Shown: positions 1 through 4,627 of the stretch, piece by piece
How positions within the stretch are numbered: the first letter of the stretch is position 1
How the letters are laid out: each line of letters begins with the position of its first letter
Source of the DNA: Clostridiales bacterium
GTDB lineage: Bacteria > Bacillota > Clostridia > Oscillospirales > Oscillospiraceae
DNA: 5,277 nucleotides
Assembly (NCBI GenBank): GCA_020861055.1
Contig: JAJBTD010000154.1
Span: 1 to 5,277 of the forward strand
Direction of reading: 5' to 3'
Position numbers and translations under genes: made by a program
Notes under the pieces: model-generated
The model's input: the letters and a program-made list of their open reading frames with translations, nothing else
Told to the model about the DNA's origin: nothing
The model's database searches: none

Positions 1-60
1 GAAAGTTGTCCTTTCTTCTTTCCCTAAGTGTAAAGTATGATTGACGAACCTACAGAAGTT
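1..60 (-). promoter_or_regulatory. Leader and ribosome binding site of a minus-strand gene starting just left of the window
   Basis: Read on the minus strand, bases 14-9 spell AAAGGA. This is followed by an 8-nt spacer that reaches the left edge exactly where a start codon would be expected. The stretch is more AT-rich than its surroundings and lies just downstream of a strong terminator, which fits the start of a new transcription unit. No clear -35/-10 pair is visible; CATACT and TACACT are possible -10 boxes without a good partner. No coding part of that gene is inside the window, so its product is unknown. Confidence 0.35.
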
Positions 61-65
61 ATCCG

Positions 66-109
66 AAAAACAGCCCGTGCGCAGAGCGGTTTTCCCGCTC
101 TGCGCACGG
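66..109 (-). terminator. Intrinsic terminator of the lysR-nitroreductase unit
   Basis: A perfect 15-bp GC-rich stem (75-89 pairing with 95-109) encloses a 5-nt loop. On the minus strand a run of five T (70-66) follows shortly after the stem. It lies 19 bp past the nitroreductase stop codon. On the plus strand no comparable T run follows, so it is read as a minus-strand terminator. Confidence 0.85.
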
Positions 110-128
110 AGGTCGTTTCGTTTCGGAT

Positions 129-728
129 TCAGTTGGCAGACGAGCGCCCGACGGTAACCTGCCATTTGCTGGGCTTTCCGTCTCTGCGGAAGGGGAAAAT
201 ACCCTTTTCCGGCTTGTAATAGGTCACCTGGCTCTCCTCATAGTCTGGGTGATCGCCGGTCTTCTCCTCGGCGGGGTAGCCGAAGGCGATGATCGAGTGA
301 GGCGTCACGGTCTCCGGCAGGGAGAACAGCTTTTTCTGCGCCTCCACCCGCTCCATCTGGGGCCAGGTGCCCAGCCACACGGAGCCGATGCCCAGGCCCT
401 GGGCAGCCAGGATCATGTTTTGCCCGGCGATGGCCCCGTCGATCACCCAGTACTCCTTCGCCGGGGGGAAGGCTCGCTCCAGGTCGCCCAAAATCAGGAT
501 ACCCACGTCGCAGCGGCGGAGGGGCTCCGCCGGTCCGCCGTTGGCGTCCGCCATCCGGTTGAGCATCTCCCGGTCGCGGACGACGATAAATTTCCAGTCT
601 CTCGTATTGGCGCAGCTCGGCCCGGTCATCCCCGCTCGGAGGATGGTGTGCAGATCCTCCTGTGAGATATGCTCTTTCGTGTACCGGCGGATGCTTCTCC
701 GGCTCAGTACGCCCTCTGTCAGTTCCAT
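129..728 (-). CDS. Nitroreductase family FMN oxidoreductase
   Basis: Predicted cytoplasmic flavoprotein of 199 aa using FMN and NAD(P)H to reduce nitro compounds, quinones or similar acceptors; the true substrate cannot be read from sequence. Family signs are the N-terminal SRRSIRRY (residues 9-16), which contacts FMN phosphate, the PSCANTRDW segment (37-45) that contacts flavin, and GLGIGSVWLG (111-120), the usual glycine-rich segment, followed by IIAFGYP (146-152). Size is normal for the one-domain family. The start at 728 is chosen because AAGGAG lies 9 nt upstream. An in-frame ATG at 755 overlaps the regulator's stop as ATGA but has no ribosome binding site. The gene follows a LysR regulator on the same strand with a 23-bp gap, so co-transcription is likely. 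A strong terminator follows it. Family assignment is firm; physiological role is open. Confidence 0.9.
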   Translation of the reverse strand: MELTEGVLSRRSIRRYTKEHISQEDLHTILRAGMTGPSCANTRDWKFIVVRDREMLNRMADANGGPAEPLRRCDVGILILGDLERAFPPAKEYWVIDGAIAGQNMILAAQGLGIGSVWLGTWPQMERVEAQKKLFSLPETVTPHSIIAFGYPAEEKTGDHPDYEESQVTYYKPEKGIFPFRRDGKPSKWQVTVGRSSAN

Positions 729-751
729 CTGTCTCAGCTCCTTTTTCTGTC

Positions 752-1663
752 TCATGATCGGTCACAGGCCGCCGGCTCCGCGCCGCAGATCATCTCCTTG
801 ATGGCCTCCACCGCAATGCTCTGGGGGCGGGTCCTGTCCTCCAGGAGTACGATCCTCCGCTCCGGGATCGCCTCCTCCAGCTCGATCTGCCGCACCCGGT
901 CGTGGGCCAGTGCGAGGGCGGCGTACTTCTCCGGGACGAAGCCCACCCCCAGGTTATGCTCCACCGTCTGTAGCACCTGGTCCATGGTAGTCACCTCCAC
1001 ATCCGGCCGGAACCGGACGTTGTGGGAGAGGAACAGCAGCTGATAGTGCTCATAGGTGCTGCTCCCGCTGTCCATGCTCACCAGAGGGTAGTCGGTCAGC
1101 TCCGCCAGCCGGTGCCGCTGTTGGGTCAGATGGTAGAAGCTGGGGCCGCCCACCAATATCTCCCGGAAGGAGAGCAGGGCCGTCTCCCGCAGATTCTGCC
1201 CGTGGCTCACGGGGGTGGTGGCCACCGCCAGCTCGATCTGCCCGCTCTCCAGGGCGTCGCTGGCCTGTGGGGTAAACTGGTTGATGATGCGCAGCCGGAC
1301 GCCGGGATACTGCCGGTGAAAGGCGGTGAGCCGGTCCAGGAGCAGCAGCCGGAGGGCGGTCTCGCTGGTGCCGATGGTGACGACGCCCTGCTCCAGACTG
1401 CAATCCTTCTGCAGCTCCTCCTCCCCCATGCGCAGCTGCTCCACTGCCAGGGCCACGTGGGAGTACAGCCGCTCCCCCTCCGGGGTCAGGGAGATGCCCC
1501 GGTTGGAGCGGACGAACAGCTTGCAGCCCAGCTCATGCTCCAGATTATTCATGCAGCGGGTGATGTTGGGCTGGTTGCTGCCAATGGTTTCGGCGGCGTG
1601 GGTGAAGCTCTTCTGTTGGGCCACAAAGTAAAAAATGCGGTAATAATCATAGGTAGCAGCCAT
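752..1663 (-). CDS. LysR-type transcriptional regulator
   Basis: A DNA-binding regulator of 303 aa, the usual LysR length. Residues about 5-63 form the winged helix-turn-helix: YYRIFYFVAQQKSFTHAA, then a recognition-helix region around SNQPNITRCMNNLE and the family wing RSNRGISLTPEG. Residues about 90-295 look like the two-lobed ligand-binding domain, with VTIGTSETA at its start. The ligand is unknown. The start is supported by GGGAGG six to seven bases before ATG. It lies directly upstream of a nitroreductase on the same strand and is probably co-transcribed with it. Most LysR proteins control a divergent neighbour, but here the next upstream gene (PAP2 phosphatase) is on the same strand, so the natural target is its own operon. 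A promoter with a palindrome near its start site lies just upstream, which would fit self-regulation. Confidence 0.93.
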   Translation of the reverse strand: MAATYDYYRIFYFVAQQKSFTHAAETIGSNQPNITRCMNNLEHELGCKLFVRSNRGISLTPEGERLYSHVALAVEQLRMGEEELQKDCSLEQGVVTIGTSETALRLLLLDRLTAFHRQYPGVRLRIINQFTPQASDALESGQIELAVATTPVSHGQNLRETALLSFREILVGGPSFYHLTQQRHRLAELTDYPLVSMDSGSSTYEHYQLLFLSHNVRFRPDVEVTTMDQVLQTVEHNLGVGFVPEKYAALALAHDRVRQIELEEAIPERRIVLLEDRTRPQSIAVEAIKEMICGAEPAACDRS

Positions 1664-1678
1664 ATGGCACCTCCCAGA

Positions 1679-1693
1679 CGGTTCCGGAAACCG
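1679..1693. repeat. Palindrome between lysR promoter and start, possible operator
   Basis: The centre is a perfect 8-bp palindrome, TTCCGGAA (1682-1689). The wider CGGTT/AACCG arms (1679-1683 and 1689-1693) form a 5-bp inverted repeat. It sits in the presumed 5' untranslated region of lysR, about 12 bp downstream of the -10 box. Binding of LysR or another repressor here is inference only. Confidence 0.3.
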
Positions 1694-1704
1694 CCTCTGC
1701 TCCC

Positions 1705-1733
1705 ATGATAGGCCGGAATTCAGGGAACGTCAA
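1705..1733 (-). promoter_or_regulatory. Sigma-A-type promoter for lysR-nitroreductase
   Basis: On the minus strand TTGACG (1733-1728) is followed by a 17-bp spacer and TATCAT (1710-1705). Each hexamer matches the consensus at five of six positions. A start site near 1698 would leave a leader of about 35 nt before the lysR ATG at 1663. The -35 box lies only about 20 bp past the PAP2 stop codon, and no terminator is visible between them. Confidence 0.7.
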
Positions 1734-1751
1734 GCCCCTTTTCTCCGTCCG

Positions 1752-2417
1752 TCACGTCCGGGCCAGCTCTCTCCGGGAGGCCCAGTAGGTCGGAGCGGAC
1801 CCGTAGACCGCCCGGTGCATCCCTCCCGCCAGCAGCAAGGCGCAGACCACGTCCAGCACCGAATGCTGCTTGAGGAATACGGTGGACAGGAGGATCAGCA
1901 CAGCCAGAACACCGCTGGCCCGGTAGATGGCCGGATGGCTCTGTTCCAGTCCGCAGCGGGTCAGAGCGGCCTGAACGGTCAACGTGGCGTAGGCGTGGAT
2001 GCTGGGGCAGACGTTGGTGCTGGTGTCCACCGCCCAGACCTGGCTCACCAGCCAGGTGAAGACGTTCTTCTCCGGGTCGATGGAGGGCCGGAGGTTCAGT
2101 CCCGTGTGGAAAAAGGTGTACAGCGTCAGGCAGACCGTCATCCCCCCAAAGAGCATGGCCGCGAAGCGGTAGTACGCTCCCCTGGGGCGTCTGAGCAGCA
2201 GCCAGGCCACCGCCGCCCCCACATAGAAGAACCACAGAAGGTACGGGACGACAAAGTATTCGCAGAAGGGGATCAGCCGGTCGATGGGCAGCTGTATGAT
2301 GAGACAGTCCCTGGTGCTCCGGCCCTCCAGCAAGGTAAACCAGGGGAGGTACAGGGCAAAATAGGAGAGCGTCCAGATCTGTGGGTACGTCCGGACGAAC
2401 CGTTTGACGGCATTCAT
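1752..2417 (-). CDS. PAP2-family membrane phosphatase
   Basis: An integral membrane protein of 221 aa in the type 2 phosphatidic acid phosphatase superfamily, which dephosphorylates lipid phosphates such as undecaprenyl pyrophosphate or phosphatidate; the substrate here is unknown. About five to six hydrophobic segments are visible (roughly residues 14-30, 50-75, 85-103, 140-152 and 166-200). Motif 2 appears as CPSIH (137-141) and motif 3 as S178 with KQHSVLD (183-189), giving histidines H141 and H185 and aspartate D189 for catalysis. Motif 1 is reduced to NLRP (108-111), as in Aur1/IPC-like members. The start at 2417 is chosen because an AGAGGTGG site precedes it by about 7 nt. Longer in-frame starts (2435 or 2531) lack suitable ribosome binding sites and would add a non-membrane, hairpin-rich N-terminus. 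Flanked by a lysozyme upstream and lysR downstream on the same strand. Confidence 0.85.
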   Translation of the reverse strand: MNAVKRFVRTYPQIWTLSYFALYLPWFTLLEGRSTRDCLIIQLPIDRLIPFCEYFVVPYLLWFFYVGAAVAWLLLRRPRGAYYRFAAMLFGGMTVCLTLYTFFHTGLNLRPSIDPEKNVFTWLVSQVWAVDTSTNVCPSIHAYATLTVQAALTRCGLEQSHPAIYRASGVLAVLILLSTVFLKQHSVLDVVCALLLAGGMHRAVYGSAPTYWASRRELART

Positions 2418-2442
2418 TTGGTATCCACCTCTCATTATCCTC

Positions 2443-2519
2443 CCGAAGTATTCGGAAGGACAGGGACGGCCCGAACCGTCCCCGTACAATTTTACCGGGC
2501 GGCGGTACCCTTCCGCCCG
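2443..2519 (-). other. Structured leader of the PAP2 gene with three hairpins
   Basis: Three inverted repeats lie in series before the ribosome binding site: CGGGCGG/CCGCCCG (2496-2502 with 2513-2519), GGGACGG/CCGTCCC (2463-2469 with 2476-2482) and CCGAA/TTCGG (2443-2447 with 2451-2455). The last abuts a GGGAGG motif near the start. No known riboswitch was recognised. They may be a structured 5' untranslated region or simply GC-rich spacer. Confidence 0.4.
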
Positions 2520-2548
2520 ATTGAGGGACATGATACACCAAGGAACCG

Positions 2549-2586
2549 ATTATTTCATGAAAAGTTCTCTTAATTTTTTCTTAATT
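2549..2586 (-). promoter_or_regulatory. Possible activator-dependent promoter region of the PAP2 gene
   Basis: On the minus strand AATAAT (2554-2549) matches the -10 consensus at five of six positions, but no -35 box is found at 16-18 bp. Instead, on the plus strand, TCTTAATT occurs twice (2568-2575 and 2579-2586) with an 11-bp period. This spacing is typical of OmpR/PhoB-family binding sites. A 10-bp palindrome, TTTCATGAAA (2553-2562), overlaps the upstream edge of the -10. Assignment is tentative. Confidence 0.3.
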
Positions 2587-2616
2587 AGACATTTTTCCTT
2601 TTCTCTTTCTCCGCAT

Positions 2617-3465
2617 TCATCTCGTCAGCAGCGCCGTCCAGGTATTCACCCCGCAGACCCCGTCCACGTCCAGTCCCTGGGCTTTTTGATAGCTCCGGAT
2701 CGCCGCAACGGTCTTTGTGCCGCATTCCCCGTCCACAGTCAGCCCGGCGCTGTTCTTCCCGTTGAGCAGGCTCTGGAGGCTCTTCACCTGTGCTCCGCTG
2801 CTGCCCTTCCTGATGGTATTTAATGTGCTCACGTCAAACCCTCCTGTCGCTGTAGTCGCGCTGGCGATAGTCTCCGCCCCGGTGAACCACCCCTCCTTTT
2901 TCGTCCCGGTCAGCCGGTTCAGGTCGCAGCTCCCGGAGACGCCGGGACAGCTCCCCTGGCTGGTGTACTGGTGCAGGTCCGCCCCGCTGTGGGCTGGGTA
3001 GCTGCTGCTGTAGCTGCCGTCGTTCTGGCCATAGCGGGCCTCCCACCATGCAGTACCCTCTCCCCGCCCGGCGATCACGCTCCTGTAGGTGTTGTACTGG
3101 GCGTACATGGTATAGATCATACACCTGCCGCCCAGCCCCTCCAGGTAGTCCAGAGCGGCTTTGACGTCCGCCGCCGTGTTTCCCGCCTCTACGTCCAGCA
3201 CATAGCCTCGGAAGTAGTCACCCACAAGGCCCTTGCAGGTGGAGACAAGGTACTTTGCCTGTTCCAGTTCGTTCCCCAGGTTCAGATAAGCGTAGAGCCA
3301 ATAGGGAATCCGGTTCTCCTCACAGCCCTGGATAAATTCCGGCAGGGTTGTGTCAACGTATCCAGTGCCCTGGGTGGCCTTAGAGATGAGAAACGGGCAG
3401 CTGCCTCTGACCCTGCTCCAGTTCTCTACCGGGTGGTGGTGGCTGATGTCGGGATAAAAATGCAT
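2617..3465 (-). CDS. GH25 lysozyme (muramidase) with C-terminal peptidoglycan-binding domain
   Basis: Predicted N-acetylmuramidase of 282 aa cutting the MurNAc-GlcNAc bond of peptidoglycan. Residues 1-185 are the GH25 domain: YPDIS with D6, the catalytic DVE pair D91/E93 on a strand (YVLDVEAG), TMYAQYNTY, WWEARY (140-145) and the late D181 in CDLNRL. A Thr/Ala-rich linker (about 199-208) leads to a PG_binding_1 domain (about 215-282), with the family's IRKGSSGAQVKSLQ opening and paired VDG-x-x-G-x-x-T motifs (244-250 and 267-275). The start at 3465 has a perfect AGGAGG 9 nt upstream; the longer open frame upstream lacks such support. There is no signal peptide or membrane segment, as in phage endolysins, so export must be by holin-like lysis, cell death or a non-classical path. 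No phage structural genes are visible. No terminator follows it. Confidence 0.92.
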   Translation of the reverse strand: MHFYPDISHHHPVENWSRVRGSCPFLISKATQGTGYVDTTLPEFIQGCEENRIPYWLYAYLNLGNELEQAKYLVSTCKGLVGDYFRGYVLDVEAGNTAADVKAALDYLEGLGGRCMIYTMYAQYNTYRSVIAGRGEGTAWWEARYGQNDGSYSSSYPAHSGADLHQYTSQGSCPGVSGSCDLNRLTGTKKEGWFTGAETIASATTATGGFDVSTLNTIRKGSSGAQVKSLQSLLNGKNSAGLTVDGECGTKTVAAIRSYQKAQGLDVDGVCGVNTWTALLTR

Positions 3466-3538
3466 ACGCTTTCGCCTCCTATCAAGATATACAGGGCTGC
3501 GGGCAAGAACATTCCGCCGCCCCGAATGCAGATATCCC

Positions 3539-3568
3539 ATTCTATCAGAGTCGCAGCCATTCTGACAG
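3539..3568 (-). promoter_or_regulatory. Candidate promoter of the GH25 lysozyme gene
   Basis: On the minus strand CTGTCA (3568-3563, four of six to consensus) is followed by an 18-bp spacer and TAGAAT (3544-3539, five of six). A start near 3532 would give a leader of about 67 nt ending in the strong AGGAGG site. It lies downstream of the terminator at 3660-3699, so the lysozyme gene would have its own transcript. Confidence 0.45.
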
Positions 3569-3659
3569 GCAAAAGCTCTGTTTCCCGGACGAATTGGAGG
3601 ATATTCCCCCAGTAAATTGCATTTTTGGCGCATACAGGGATACAAAAGGCACAGGATGG

Positions 3660-3699
3660 CAGAGAAAAAGCAGCCCCCGGTACCAAAACACCGGAGGCT
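3660..3699 (-). terminator. Minus-strand terminator, probable end of the toxin mRNA
   Basis: A 10-bp stem with one G-U pair (3672-3681 with 3690-3699) encloses an 8-nt loop. On the minus strand it is followed by G and CTTTTTCTCT (3670-3661). The plus strand has no T run after it. The only gene that could end here is the small toxin-like gene at 3828-3908, giving an mRNA that covers the whole antisense RNA. It also insulates the lysozyme promoter from that transcript. Confidence 0.75.
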
Positions 3700-3711
3700 C
3701 CCGAAAAAGGT

Positions 3712-3740
3712 TTGACAAGCCACGACTTTGCGGTTATACT
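3712..3740 (+). promoter_or_regulatory. Near-perfect promoter of the antisense RNA
   Basis: TTGACA (3712-3717) is a perfect -35 box, followed by a 17-bp spacer and TATACT (3735-3740), one base off the -10 consensus. No plus-strand reading frame with a ribosome binding site follows, and a terminator ends at 3840. A strong promoter driving a short non-coding RNA is the expected pattern for a type I antitoxin. Confidence 0.85.
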
Positions 3741-3746
3741 GTAAAC

Positions 3747-3840
3747 AGAACAAGGGTGCTGTCCGGCAACGGCTGGCCCCAAGTTGCTAGTTACAGAAGT
3801 AACCGCCTGCCTGGAACGCTGGGGCGGTTACTTCTTTTTT
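3747..3840 (+). ncRNA. Candidate antisense RNA antitoxin, about 94 nt
   Basis: The RNA is defined by a strong promoter (3712-3740) and an intrinsic terminator (stem 3796-3807 with 3823-3834, then T6). A start at about A3747 is inferred from the -10 position. Its 5' part can fold as an imperfect hairpin (about 3755-3780) closed by CCG-GCAA-CGG, a GNRA tetraloop. Its 3' end is complementary to the last two lysine codons and stop of the small toxin-like gene on the other strand, and the rest to that gene's 3' untranslated region. This matches the convergent, 3'-overlapping layout known for txpA/RatA and bsrG/SR4 in Bacillus. It has no open frame with a ribosome binding site. Start, length and function are inferred from sequence only. 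Confidence 0.65.
3796..3840 (+). terminator. Terminator of the antisense RNA, overlapping the toxin 3' end
   Basis: A perfect 12-bp stem (3796-3807 with 3823-3834) with a 15-nt loop is followed by TTTTTT (3835-3840). The same T run, read on the minus strand, supplies A-rich lysine codons of the toxin-like peptide. Its TAA stop (3830-3828) lies inside the stem. On the minus strand no T run follows the stem, so the toxin mRNA should read through it. Confidence 0.88.
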
Positions 3841-3908
3841 GCCTGTAAGACCAGGCTGATAACGCCAATGATGACAAGACAAAGCTGAAATACTTCGGAT
3901 GTACTCAT
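3828..3908 (-). CDS. Small hydrophobic toxin-like peptide (Hol-Tox/TxpA-like), 26 aa
   Basis: A 26-codon frame starting MSTSEVFQ, with one hydrophobic segment (about residues 7-21, rich in V, I and L) and ending in QAKKK. This N-terminal STxExF opening, single membrane span and lysine tail is the pattern of the small holin-like toxins of Firmicutes, and resembles type I toxins such as TxpA. It would insert in the membrane. GAGGGGG lies 7 nt before ATG, with AGGAG slightly further upstream; both are near or inside a hairpin that could hide them. A convergent antisense RNA covers its 3' end. It lies between the serine tRNAs and the lysozyme gene. It is too short for routine gene callers. A true phage holin is less likely: it is much shorter and has its own antisense RNA. 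Toxicity is inferred, not shown by sequence. Confidence 0.72.
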   Translation of the reverse strand: MSTSEVFQLCLVIIGVISLVLQAKKK

Positions 3909-3914
3909 CGGGCA

Positions 3915-3939
3915 GCCCCCTCTCCTGCAATCAGGGGGC
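3915..3939 (-). promoter_or_regulatory. Hairpin hiding the toxin Shine-Dalgarno site
   Basis: A perfect 7-bp stem, GCCCCCT (3939-3933 on the minus strand) with AGGGGGC (3921-3915), encloses an 11-nt loop containing AGGAG. The GGGGG part of the toxin ribosome binding site lies within the stem. Buried translation signals are usual in type I toxin mRNAs. Confidence 0.55.
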
Positions 3940-4014
3940 AAAAGAAGCTGCCCCCGTGAAGGGGGTCAACCGCCACCGTATTGGACAGCACCCAGCCCTT
4001 TGGGGGCCAGTGAC

Positions 4015-4043
4015 AGGGTAACACAACTTTAGACAGATTGCAA
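4015..4043 (-). promoter_or_regulatory. Candidate weak promoter of the toxin mRNA
   Basis: On the minus strand TTGCAA (4043-4038) is followed by a 17-bp spacer and TACCCT (4020-4015), with a TG one base before the -10 as in extended -10 promoters. Matches are modest. A start near 4008 would give an mRNA of about 345 nt ending at the terminator at 3660-3699. A toxin promoter weaker than its antisense promoter is plausible. Confidence 0.35.
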
Positions 4044-4085
4044 GGAAAATCCTCCCCCAGTGTCGCAGCACAGAAGGAGACGCGC

Positions 4086-4124
4086 AAGAAACAACCCCCG
4101 GTCCCATCTCTGAAACCGGGGGTT
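4086..4124 (-). terminator. Terminator downstream of the serine tRNAs
   Basis: A perfect 10-bp stem, AACCCCCGGT with ACCGGGGGTT on the minus strand (4124-4115 with 4102-4093), has a 12-nt loop. A modest T-rich tail, GTTTCTTG, follows. It begins 5 bp after the tRNA-Ser(GCT) 3' end and separates the tRNA transcript from the toxin locus, perhaps imperfectly given the weak T run. Confidence 0.75.
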
Positions 4125-4129
4125 AGGTA

Positions 4130-4217
4130 CGCAGAAGGAGGGATTTGAACCCTCGCGACGGTTGCCCGCCCTACACCCTTAGCAGGGGCGCCTCTTCGAC
4201 CTCTTGAGTACTTCTGC
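4130..4217 (-). tRNA. tRNA-Ser (anticodon GCT)
   Basis: Folds as a class II tRNA of 88 nt including the discriminator. The acceptor pairs GCAGAAG with CTTCTGC. The anticodon stem CGCCC/GGGTG carries loop CTGCTAA with anticodon GCT, reading AGC and AGU. A long variable arm with a GCAA loop follows, and the T arm is GAGGG/CCCTC around TTCAAAT. The discriminator base is G, usual for serine. CCA is not encoded, so it would be added after transcription. It lies 51 bp downstream of another serine tRNA and is probably co-transcribed with it. Confidence 0.96.
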
Positions 4218-4268
4218 AAGTCGAAAACCACCAAGGGAAATGCAATTGTAAATGAGAAGAGAGAAGAA

Positions 4269-4355
4269 CGGAGAGAGTGGGATTCGAACCCACGGCTCCT
4301 TGTGAGAGTCACCGGTTTTCAAGACCGGCTCCTTAAACCGCTCGGACATCTCTCC
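4269..4355 (-). tRNA. tRNA-Ser (anticodon TGA)
   Basis: A class II tRNA of 87 nt. Acceptor GGAGAGA pairs with TCTCTCC, with G as discriminator. The anticodon stem CCGGT/ACCGG carries loop CTTGAAA, giving anticodon TGA for UCN serine codons. The long variable arm and the T arm GTGGG/CCCAC around TTCGAAT are intact. CCA is not encoded. It is the first gene of a two-tRNA transcript driven by the promoter at 4382-4410. Confidence 0.96.
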
Positions 4356-4381
4356 ATGGATACCTCACAGGCACATCAGAT

Positions 4382-4410
4382 ATTATAACGGCGGGCCGCA
4401 TGGTTGTCAA
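4382..4410 (-). promoter_or_regulatory. Perfect consensus promoter of the serine tRNA pair
   Basis: On the minus strand TTGACA (4410-4405), a 17-bp spacer and TATAAT (4387-4382) match the sigma-A consensus at all twelve positions. A start near 4375 places the tRNA 5' end about 20 nt downstream, leaving a short leader for RNase P to remove. Such strength is usual for stable RNA genes. Confidence 0.92.
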
Positions 4411-4627
4411 GGATTTTTTCTCGCCGCCCCGCAGGGAAGCCTCTCACGGCGGACAAGCCGTTTCCTCTGAAAAGCGTTTCCTTTTCCGCATAAGGACACT
4501 CCCGCGGCGCAAACTAAGGTCAGCGGCGCCCGCAACCGGATTTTGCACTCAAATTATTAAAACGCAAGCAGAAACACAAGGTTAAACGTTCAAAGTCTCA
4601 TTTTGAGCCGGTTTCCCCATTTTATTT

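Noticed and set aside
37..219. Plus-strand 60-codon frame
   Set aside because: It crosses the terminator hairpin and the 3' end of the nitroreductase gene, has no ribosome binding site and shows no protein-family character.
1720..2541. Minus-strand 273-codon frame overlapping the PAP2 gene
   Set aside because: It is the shifted frame of the PAP2 gene. It is rich in G, P, R and H as expected of a GC-rich shadow, while the other frame carries PAP2 motifs and membrane segments.
3466..3753. N-terminal extension of the GH25 lysozyme
   Set aside because: The frame is open, but the extension overlaps the toxin terminator and part of the antisense promoter region and looks unlike a signal peptide. 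AGGAGG lies correctly before the internal ATG at 3465.
3951..3965. CCCCC/GGGGG hairpin as a minus-strand terminator before the toxin
   Set aside because: The stem is only 5 bp and is followed by CAGCTTCTTTTG, not a clean T run. It fits better as part of the leader fold.
3773..4010. Extra 8-base complementarity CTGGCCCC/GGGGCCAG
   Set aside because: It is not nested with the 11-base pairing, and an 8-base match is expected by chance in a segment this size.
3905..4312. Minus-strand 135-codon frame
   Set aside because: It runs through both serine tRNA genes and a terminator, so it cannot be a real protein gene.
4542..4568. Second CIRCE element
   Set aside because: TTTGCACTC resembles a left half-site, but the bases after an N9 spacer match the right arm at only about four of nine positions, and no promoter is placed on it.
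4400..4585. Plus-strand 61-codon frame
   Set aside because: It begins inside the tRNA promoter region, has no ribosome binding site and has no recognisable protein features.
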